NCBI RefSeq assembly: GCF_018780105.1
Contig: NZ_JADMKC010000005.1
Location: 142,482 to 206,481 of the forward strand
DNA: 64,000 bases
Direction: 5' to 3'
Source of the DNA: Thiobacillus sp.
GTDB lineage: Bacteria; Pseudomonadota; Gammaproteobacteria; Burkholderiales; Thiobacillaceae
Shown: positions 57,842 through 64,000 of the stretch, piece after piece
Numbering within the stretch: position 1 is the first letter of the stretch
Layout of the letters: every line of letters starts with the position of its first letter
Translations under genes and position numbers: made by a program
The notes under the pieces: generated by a model
The model's database searches: none
Told to the model about the DNA's origin: nothing
Seen by the model: the letters and a program-made list of their open reading frames with translations, nothing else

Positions 57842-58615
57842 ATGTTGAACGACGCCCTTATCGAGAGCCTGCGGCTGCGGCTCGAGGCCCATCCGATCTA
57901 CGCGGCCGTCCGCACGCCGGACGATCTTCGGGTATTCATGCAGCACCACGTCTATTCGGTGTGGGACTTCATGTCCCTGATCAAATACCTGCAAAATGAA
58001 ATCGCCCCCGCACGCTGGCCGTGGACGCCGGCCGGCGATGCCTCGGTGCAGCGTTTCATCAACGAACTGGTGCTGGAAGAAGAAACCGATATTGCGCTGC
58101 CCGGCCATGAAGGCCATACCAGCCACTTCATGCTGTACCTCGCCGCGATGCGCGAAATCGGCGCCGACGCCGATTCTCCGGCGCGCTTCGTGCAGATCGT
58201 GGCGGAGCAGGGCATTGCCGCGGCGCTCGCCACCGGCCTGGCGCCCGCGCCCTCCGCCGCCTTTACCGGCACCACCTTCGATTTTCTCGACAGCGGCAAA
58301 TCGCATACCGTGGCCGCCGCCTTGGCGCTTGGCCGCGAACATGTGATTCCGTCGATGTTCCGCGCCTTTCTGTCGCGCATGGCAGTGACCGAAGCGCAGG
58401 CACCGAGCTTTCATTACTACCTCAACCGCCACGTCCATCTGGACGAGGATTTTCATGCGCCGCTGTCATTGCGTCTGCTGGCCGCCCTGTGTGGCGACGA
58501 TGCGGAAAAATGGCGCGAAGCCGAAGCCGCAGCTGAGGCGGCCGTCAATGCGCGGTTGCTTTTCTGGGACGGTGTGTTAAAAGCATTGCCCAGTCAGCAC
58601 GCTCAGGCAGCCTGA
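57842..58615 (+). CDS. DUF3050 family protein (heme-oxygenase-like fold) inserted in the isc operon
   Basis: A 257-residue, mostly helical protein that lies between hscA and fdx, a position with no gene in the standard operon. It resembles DUF3050, which I recall as a member of the TENA/heme-oxygenase-like superfamily. Candidate metal ligands are in MQHHVYSVWDFMSL, VLEEETDIALPGHEGHTSHF and RHVHLDEDFHAP. Such folds include diiron oxidases, so a non-heme iron oxygenase is possible. It starts 17 bp after hscA and fdx follows 30 bp later, so it is probably cotranscribed. Function is unknown. Confidence 0.75.
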   Translation: MLNDALIESLRLRLEAHPIYAAVRTPDDLRVFMQHHVYSVWDFMSLIKYLQNEIAPARWPWTPAGDASVQRFINELVLEEETDIALPGHEGHTSHFMLYLAAMREIGADADSPARFVQIVAEQGIAAALATGLAPAPSAAFTGTTFDFLDSGKSHTVAAALALGREHVIPSMFRAFLSRMAVTEAQAPSFHYYLNRHVHLDEDFHAPLSLRLLAALCGDDAEKWREAEAAAEAAVNARLLFWDGVLKALPSQHAQAA

Positions 58616-58645
58616 CCGAATTTCATCCCGTAGCCCCATAAAACC

Positions 58646-58984
58646 ATGCCTCAACTGATTGTTCTGCCCCACGTCGAACTCTGCCCCGAGGGCGCCGTGA
58701 TCGATGCCAAAACCGGCGACACGCTGTGCGATACCCTGCTTGCCAATGGCATCGAAATTGAACACGCCTGCGAAAAGTCCTGCGCCTGCACCACCTGTCA
58801 CGTCATCGTGCGCGAGGGCTTCAACACGCTGGCAGCGTCGACCGAAGAAGAAGACGATCTGCTCGACAAGGCATGGGGTCTGGAACCGCAATCGCGCCTG
58901 TCGTGCCAGGCACGCGTGAACGCGGCCGACCTGGTCATCGAAATCCCCAAGTACACCATCAACATGGTGAAAGAAGGACATTGA
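58646..58984 (+). CDS. fdx: ISC system 2Fe-2S ferredoxin
   Basis: A 112-residue adrenodoxin-type ferredoxin that supplies electrons to IscS/IscU. The cluster ligands are in HACEKSCACTTCHVIV with the fourth Cys in RLSCQARV. The C-terminal IPKYTINMVKE matches ISC ferredoxins. The iscX gene starts 1 bp after its stop. Confidence 0.95.
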   Translation: MPQLIVLPHVELCPEGAVIDAKTGDTLCDTLLANGIEIEHACEKSCACTTCHVIVREGFNTLAASTEEEDDLLDKAWGLEPQSRLSCQARVNAADLVIEIPKYTINMVKEGH

Positions 58985-58985
58985 C

Positions 58986-59180
58986 ATGAAGTGGACCGAC
59001 ACCCTCGACATTGCGATCGAGCTTTCCGAAGCCCATCCCGAAATTGATCCGCGTACGATCCGCTTCACCGATCTGCACCGCTGGGTCATGGAATTGCCCG
59101 AGTTCGACGATGCCCCCGAACATTCCGGCGAAAAAATTCTCGAAGCGATCCAGATGGCCTGGATCGACGAAATGGAATAA
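58986..59180 (+). CDS. iscX: Fe-S assembly protein IscX
   Basis: A 64-residue acidic protein (MKWTDTLDIAIELSEAHPEIDPRTIRFTDLHRWVMELPEF...) that binds IscS and iron and modulates cluster assembly. Full family length. It ends the isc operon. Confidence 0.95.
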   Translation: MKWTDTLDIAIELSEAHPEIDPRTIRFTDLHRWVMELPEFDDAPEHSGEKILEAIQMAWIDEME

Positions 59181-59223
59181 CAGAACGGGCGAAAAACCGA
59201 GACGCCGGGCGGCCCTGCGGGCT

Positions 59224-59649
59224 TCAGCTATCCCGGCCCGGTTTCAGGCTGCGCAGTTTCTTCGTTTCACCCAGCCGCTGCTTGCTTTCCAGGCGGCGTT
59301 TTTTTGAAGCCAGCGTCGGGCGGGTCGGGCGGCGCGGTTTGTCGACTTCGCAGGCTTCACGAATCAGTTCAATCAATCGATCCAGCGCATCGTCGCGATT
59401 GCGACGCTGGCTGCGATAGCGTTCGGCCTCGATCACCAGCACCCCGTCGCGGGTGAGCCGGCGCCCCGCCAGCGTGATCAGGCGCGCACGCACCGGTTCC
59501 GGCAGCGAAGGCGAATGCGCCACGTCAAAACGCAGCTGCACCGCAGTCGAGACCTTGTTGACGTTCTGCCCGCCCGGGCCCGAGGCGCGCACGAAGTCTT
59601 CCTGGATTTCGCGCTCGTCGAGCTCGATCTGGGGGTTGACGCGAATCAT
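59224..59649 (-). CDS. arfB: Alternative ribosome-rescue factor ArfB (YaeJ-type peptidyl-tRNA hydrolase)
   Basis: A 141-residue release-factor-like protein with the catalytic GGQ in RASGPGGQNVNKVSTAVQLRF and the basic C-terminal tail (TLASKKRRLESKQRLGETKKLRSLKPG) that enters the empty mRNA channel of stalled ribosomes. The track uses GTG 59652; ATG 59649 right after it is preferred. It is convergent with iscX. Confidence 0.92.
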   Translation of the reverse strand: MIRVNPQIELDEREIQEDFVRASGPGGQNVNKVSTAVQLRFDVAHSPSLPEPVRARLITLAGRRLTRDGVLVIEAERYRSQRRNRDDALDRLIELIREACEVDKPRRPTRPTLASKKRRLESKQRLGETKKLRSLKPGRDS

Positions 59650-59674
59650 CACGGATTATGTCAGCCGGCGGTGC

Positions 59675-60472
<798 letters not shown>

Positions 60473-60555
60473 GGGTGGCAGGATGGCGGGATGAGAAAGA
60501 CGGCATTTTACCCGCAGGGCTGCCACGCACTGCATTCTTCGGGGAGGCAGCGAGC

Positions 60556-61170
60556 ATGAGCGGCTGCGGTTGCGATTCGGTCTGCAGTACGGCGCCGCCC
60601 GATCCGGGCTACCGCCGCGCACTGTGGGTTGCGCTGGTGTTGAACGCGCTGATGTTCGGCGTCGAGCTGGCGGCGAGTTTTTCGGCGCAGTCGGTTTCGC
60701 TGCTGGCCGACGCGGTCGATTTCCTTGGCGACGCCGGCAACTACGCGATTGCCATCTTCGTGCTCGGGCTGGCGCCGGTGTGGCGCTCGCGCACCGCGCT
60801 GTGGAAGGGCTGGCTGATGGTCGGCTACGGCGTGTTCGTGCTTGGCAAGTCGGCCTGGCAGTGGAGCGCCGGCGTGGTGCCGGAGCCGTTCATTATGGGC
60901 TGGGTGAGCCTGCTGGCGCTGGTGGTCAACGTCGGTGTGGCGGCGCTGCTATACGCGCATCGCCAGGGTGACGCACAGGCGCGTTCGGTGTGGCTGTGCT
61001 CGCGCAACGACGCGCTCGGCAATCTGGCAGTGATGGGCGCGGCGGCCGGGGTATGGGCGACCGCACACGGCTGGCCGGATATCGCGGTGGCACTGGTGCT
61101 GGCCGGACTGGCGCTGACTTCGGGGGCGTCGGTGATCCGCCAGGCGCGCGAGGAATTGCGGAGGGCTTAA
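60556..61170 (+). CDS. Cation transporter (cation diffusion facilitator-like)
   Basis: A 204-residue membrane protein with five to six hydrophobic segments, starting at ATG 60556 behind GGGGAGG. The first segments (ALWVALVLNALMFGVELAASFSAQSVSLLADAVDFLGDAGNYAIAIF) match the CDF signature including the metal-binding Asp pair. The cytoplasmic C-terminal domain of full-length CDF exporters is missing, and the N-terminus has CGCDSVC, which could bind metal. Probably exports Zn/Co/Cd-type ions; substrate not determinable. Confidence 0.82.
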   Translation: MSGCGCDSVCSTAPPDPGYRRALWVALVLNALMFGVELAASFSAQSVSLLADAVDFLGDAGNYAIAIFVLGLAPVWRSRTALWKGWLMVGYGVFVLGKSAWQWSAGVVPEPFIMGWVSLLALVVNVGVAALLYAHRQGDAQARSVWLCSRNDALGNLAVMGAAAGVWATAHGWPDIAVALVLAGLALTSGASVIRQAREELRRA

Positions 61171-62225
61171 CTTTCCTGCTGGCGTGCCAGCGCCCACGTG
61201 ACATGCTCGCGTACCAGCGCCGAGGGATGCGCCAGGCGTGCGCCGAGCGCGGCAGCAATCGCGGGGGCGGGCGGTGCGTTGCCGAGCGCAACGGCGATAT
61301 TGCGCAGCCAGCGTTCATGGCCGATACGGCGGATCGGCGAACCGGCCAGGCGGTCGTTGAAATCGGCATCGCTCCAGGCGAACAGGTCGATCAGCCGCGC
61401 GCTGTCGAGTCCGTTGCGCACCTCGAAATCCGCCAATGCGGCCGTCTGCGCAAAGCGGTTCCACGGGCATACCAGCTGGCAGTCGTCGCAGCCGTAGATG
61501 CGGTTGCCCATGAGCGGCCGCAGTTCGAGCGGGATACTGCCCTTGAGCTCGATGGTCAGATAGGAAATGCAGCGCCGCGCATCGAGCGAGTAGGGGGCGA
61601 CGATGGCCCGGGTCGGACAGACGTCGATACAGGCCTGGCAGCTGCCGCAATGGCTCGTTTCGGGGGCGTCGACCGGCAGTGGCAGGTCGGTGTAGATCTC
61701 GCCCAGAAAGAACCAGGAGCCGTGTTGGCGGTTGAGCAGCAGCGTGTGCTTGCCGCGCCAGCCGAGGCCGGACTTCTCGGCGAGCGCGACTTCCAGCACC
61801 GGCGCGCTGTCGGTGAACACCCGGAAATGATGCGCCCCGGCCTCGGCGCTGATTCTTTCCGCCAACTTTTGCAGGCGGTTGCGCAGCACCTTGTGATAAT
61901 CGCGGCCCAGCGCATAGCGCGCGAGGTAGGCAGCGTCGGCGTCGGCCATCACGGCATGCGGATCGGCAGCCATCGGCGGCAAATAATCCAGCCGCGCGCT
62001 GATGATGCGCAGCGTGCCCGGCACCAGCTCGGCCGGCCGGCTGCGCTTCACGCCATGCGCCGCCATATAATCCATCTCGCCATGAAAACCCTGATCCAGC
62101 CATGCCAGCAAACCGGTTTCGGCGACGCTCAAGTCGCAGTCGGCGATGCCCACCCCGGCAAAGCCGAGTTCGCGTCCCCACTGTTTGATCTGCTGCGCCA
62201 GTTGCGCTAAAGCCGTCCCATGCAT
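61167..62225 (-). CDS. queG: Epoxyqueuosine reductase QueG
   Basis: QueG reduces epoxyqueuosine to queuosine in tRNA, using cobalamin and two 4Fe-4S clusters. The 352-residue protein has YALGRDYHKVLRNRLQKL, GWRGKHTLLLN, and cluster motifs CGSCQACIDVCPT and CDDCQLVCPWN, with a C-terminal HEAT-like region. I start at ATG 62225 (MHGTALAQLAQQ); earlier in-frame ATGs at 62237 and 62252 lie inside tsaE. Its start overlaps tsaE's by 6 bp. The B12 requirement fits the BtuF/CobC genes elsewhere in the window. Confidence 0.94.
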   Translation of the reverse strand: MHGTALAQLAQQIKQWGRELGFAGVGIADCDLSVAETGLLAWLDQGFHGEMDYMAAHGVKRSRPAELVPGTLRIISARLDYLPPMAADPHAVMADADAAYLARYALGRDYHKVLRNRLQKLAERISAEAGAHHFRVFTDSAPVLEVALAEKSGLGWRGKHTLLLNRQHGSWFFLGEIYTDLPLPVDAPETSHCGSCQACIDVCPTRAIVAPYSLDARRCISYLTIELKGSIPLELRPLMGNRIYGCDDCQLVCPWNRFAQTAALADFEVRNGLDSARLIDLFAWSDADFNDRLAGSPIRRIGHERWLRNIAVALGNAPPAPAIAAALGARLAHPSALVREHVTWALARQQES

Positions 62226-62696
62226 AAAACCGATCATACCGTGCGCTGCCATCTGGCCGACGAGGCCGCCACGCTGGCTTTCGGCGCGCGGCTGGCGCGG
62301 GAACTCAAACCGGGCATGACGTTCTACCTCGAGGGCGATCTGGGGGCGGGCAAGACGACGCTGGTGCGCGGTGTGCTGCGCGCGCTGGGGTACGCGGGCC
62401 GGGTGAAAAGCCCGACCTATACCCTAGCCGAAACCTACAGCCTGCCCGCGTTTGAGCTGTATCATTTCGACCTGTACCGGTTGCACGATCCGCGTGAATG
62501 GCTGGATGCCGGTTTCCGCGATGTCAGCGGCCAGGCAGTGAACCTGATCGAATGGCCGGACAAGGCCGCAGGCTGGTTGCCGTTGCCCGACGTGATCGTC
62601 CGTCTGAGCATTACGGACGAAGCGCGCGAGATCGAATGCGAAGCCCAAACCCCGCGCGGCGCCGAATTTCTGGAGACATGTTGTACACCTTGTTGA
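62220..62696 (+). CDS. tsaE: tRNA threonylcarbamoyladenosine biosynthesis ATPase TsaE
   Basis: TsaE is the P-loop ATPase for the t6A modification of ANN-reading tRNAs. The 158-residue protein has Walker A LEGDLGAGKTTLVRGVLRALG, then VKSPTYTLAETY, HFDLYRLHDPREW and NLIEWPDKAAGWLP. No SD is visible. The 5' end overlaps queG head to head and the 3' end overlaps amiC by 19 bp. Confidence 0.94.
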   Translation: MHKTDHTVRCHLADEAATLAFGARLARELKPGMTFYLEGDLGAGKTTLVRGVLRALGYAGRVKSPTYTLAETYSLPAFELYHFDLYRLHDPREWLDAGFRDVSGQAVNLIEWPDKAAGWLPLPDVIVRLSITDEAREIECEAQTPRGAEFLETCCTPC

Positions 62697-63994
62697 GAAC
62701 GCTTCTGTTGTGCAGTGTTGTGCTGGCCTCGGGTTGGGCGCAGGCGCTGCAGCTGTCGGCCACCCGCCTGTGGCCGTCGCCCGATTACACGCGAATCACG
62801 CTGGAAGCGACGCAGCCGGTGGCGCACAAATCGTTCAGCCTGGCCAATCCGAACCGTCTGGTGATCGATCTGGAAGGCGTCGAGCCCGGCCCGGCGGTGG
62901 ATGCGCTGGGCAGCCTGCTGGCCGCTGACGACCCCTACATTGCCGCGATCCGCGCCGGGGTGAACCGGCCCGGCGTGATGCGCGTGGTGATCGATCTCAA
63001 AACGCCGGTGAAGCCGTCGATCTTCCTGCTGCAGCCGCTGGGCCAATATGGTCACCGGCTGGTGGTCGACCTCTATCCTGCCCAGCCCAACGCGGTTCAG
63101 CCCAACGCGGTTCAGCCGAGCCCGGCTCAAGCCAATCCCGCTCAGGCAGCACCAACGCAAACCAGCCCAGCCCAAACCAATGCGACGCAGGCAGTCGTCC
63201 CCCCGCTTGCCAACCCAGCGATCGCGGCGCAGCCCGAACCGTCCAAACCGCCCAAGGCTAGCGAGCCGCGCTATGCCCGCCTGATCACGGTGGCGATCGA
63301 TGCCGGCCACGGCGGCGAAGATCCCGGCGCGAGCGGCGCTGCCGGCTCGCGTGAAAAAGATATCACGCTGGCGCTGGCGAAGAAGCTCAAGCGCAAACTC
63401 GACGTCCAGGAGAACATGCGCGGCGTACTGATCCGCGACGGCGATTATTTCGTGCCGCTCGGCCAGCGCGTGGTCAAGGCGCGCGCGCTGAAGGCCGACC
63501 TGTTCATGTCGATCCATGCCGATGCCTTCATCAAGCCGCATGCGCGCGGCTCGTCGGTGTTTGCGCTGTCGGAAAACGGCGCCACCTCGGCGGCGGCCCG
63601 CTGGCTGGCCAAGAAGGAAAACGAGGCCGACCTCATCGGCGGCATGAATATCGACGTCAAGGATCCTTCGCTCAAGCGCACCCTGATCGACCTGACGCAG
63701 ACCACCACTATCAACGACAGCATGAAGCTCGGGCATGCCGTGCTGAAGGAAATCGGCGGCATCAACACGCTGCACAAGTCGCATGTCGAGCAGGCCGGAT
63801 TCGCGGTGCTGAAGGCACCGGACATCCCATCGATCCTGGTCGAAACCGCGTTCATTTCCAATCCGGAAGAAGAGCGCCGCCTCAACGATCCCGACTATCA
63901 GGACAAGCTGGTGGACGCCATCGTCGACGGCATCAAGACCTACTTCGCCACGCATCCGCTGGCCGCACCCTCGCGCCTGACGCGCAACCCCTGA
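62678..63994 (+). CDS. amiC: N-acetylmuramoyl-L-alanine amidase AmiC
   Basis: A periplasmic amidase that splits septal peptidoglycan at cell separation. From ATG 62678 (SD TGGAGA) the 438-residue protein has a signal peptide (MLYTLLRTLLLCSVVLASGWAQA), an AMIN domain (LSATRLWPSPDYTRITLEA; PNRLVIDLEGV), a low-complexity pentapeptide linker and an Amidase_3 domain: DAGHGGEDPGASG with zinc His, SIHADAF and the catalytic Glu in VETAFISNPEEE. The tsaE-amiC-(mutL) order is standard; mutL would lie just right of the window. Confidence 0.95.
   Translation: MLYTLLRTLLLCSVVLASGWAQALQLSATRLWPSPDYTRITLEATQPVAHKSFSLANPNRLVIDLEGVEPGPAVDALGSLLAADDPYIAAIRAGVNRPGVMRVVIDLKTPVKPSIFLLQPLGQYGHRLVVDLYPAQPNAVQPNAVQPSPAQANPAQAAPTQTSPAQTNATQAVVPPLANPAIAAQPEPSKPPKASEPRYARLITVAIDAGHGGEDPGASGAAGSREKDITLALAKKLKRKLDVQENMRGVLIRDGDYFVPLGQRVVKARALKADLFMSIHADAFIKPHARGSSVFALSENGATSAAARWLAKKENEADLIGGMNIDVKDPSLKRTLIDLTQTTTINDSMKLGHAVLKEIGGINTLHKSHVEQAGFAVLKAPDIPSILVETAFISNPEEERRLNDPDYQDKLVDAIVDGIKTYFATHPLAAPSRLTRNP
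63086..63190 (+). repeat. Seven 15-bp coding repeats in the amiC linker
   Basis: The first two units (CCCAACGCGGTTCAG) are identical; five more are degenerate, encoding PNAVQ, PNAVQ, PSPAQ, ANPAQ, AAPTQ, TSPAQ and TNATQ. The array stays in frame and links the AMIN and amidase domains. Confidence 0.85.
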
Positions 63995-64000
63995 TGGCGG

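Noticed and set aside
63086-63190. Repeat array as a CRISPR
   Set aside because: Units are directly adjacent with no spacers, are in frame within amiC and encode PNAVQ-like pentapeptides.

Overview
The window is a gene-dense chromosomal segment from a betaproteobacterium. The gene orders dapA-bamC, ftsH-folP-glmM-pst, the 14-gene nuo operon followed by a DUF2818 gene, and trmJ-cysE-iscRSUA-hscBA-fdx-iscX all point there. The rubrerythrin/Fe-S oxidoreductase/DUF3501 cassette and a PEP-CTERM protein suggest a Nitrosomonadales-type lineage (Thiobacillus, Sulfuricella or Gallionella relatives). That placement is inference from gene content. I see no transposase, integrase, phage gene, CRISPR array or recognisable defence island, and no stretch over 300 bases lacks a gene.

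Layout. 1-4.1 kb: end of dapA, bamC, an MBL-fold hydrolase, an RhlE-type helicase and a DUF3301 protein. 4.1-6.2 kb (minus strand): exported MBL protein, FAD/NAD(P) reductase, msrB. 6.3-8.9 kb: a rubrerythrin cassette behind a promoter carrying a 15-bp palindrome. 9-11.3 kb: cyclopropane fatty acid synthase, and a convergent PEP-CTERM protein with a probable sigma-54 promoter. 11.3-14.4 kb: overlapping CNP1-like, proB, histidine phosphatase and BtuF-like genes. 14.4-16.5 kb: fur divergent from bamE-dapB-glutaredoxin. 16.5-22 kb: carAB with a hairpin leader, greA, DUF4149, yhbY. 22.3-31 kb: rlmE, ftsH, folP, glmM, pstSCAB. 31-32.4 kb: tpiA, secG, tRNA-Leu(GAG). 32.5-47.4 kb: nuoA-N plus DUF2818. 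47.4-51.1 kb (minus): suhB, mutS and a small AF1514-like gene. 51.1-59.2 kb: trmJ, cysE and the isc operon, which contains an extra DUF3050 gene. 59.2-64 kb: arfB and murI (minus), a CDF-type transporter, queG (minus), tsaE and amiC.

Most content is housekeeping: envelope assembly, lysine and peptidoglycan precursors, pyrimidine/arginine precursor synthesis, respiration, Fe-S biogenesis and phosphate uptake. The more unusual signals are regulatory or small insertions: (1) two copies of a TTAGACTNAGTCTAA-like palindrome, before rubrerythrin and before ftsH; (2) three IscR type-1-like boxes covering cysE and iscR; (3) a heme-oxygenase-fold DUF3050 gene between hscA and fdx; (4) an AF1514-like gene overlapping the mutS stop; (5) a sigma-54 promoter for the PEP-CTERM gene; (6) a terminator-like hairpin in the carA leader; (7) intergenic repeats inside the isc operon.

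Starts were refined from the ORF track using ribosome-binding sites, family N-termini and signal peptides. Product calls rest on reading the protein sequences against remembered family features. No database search was run.
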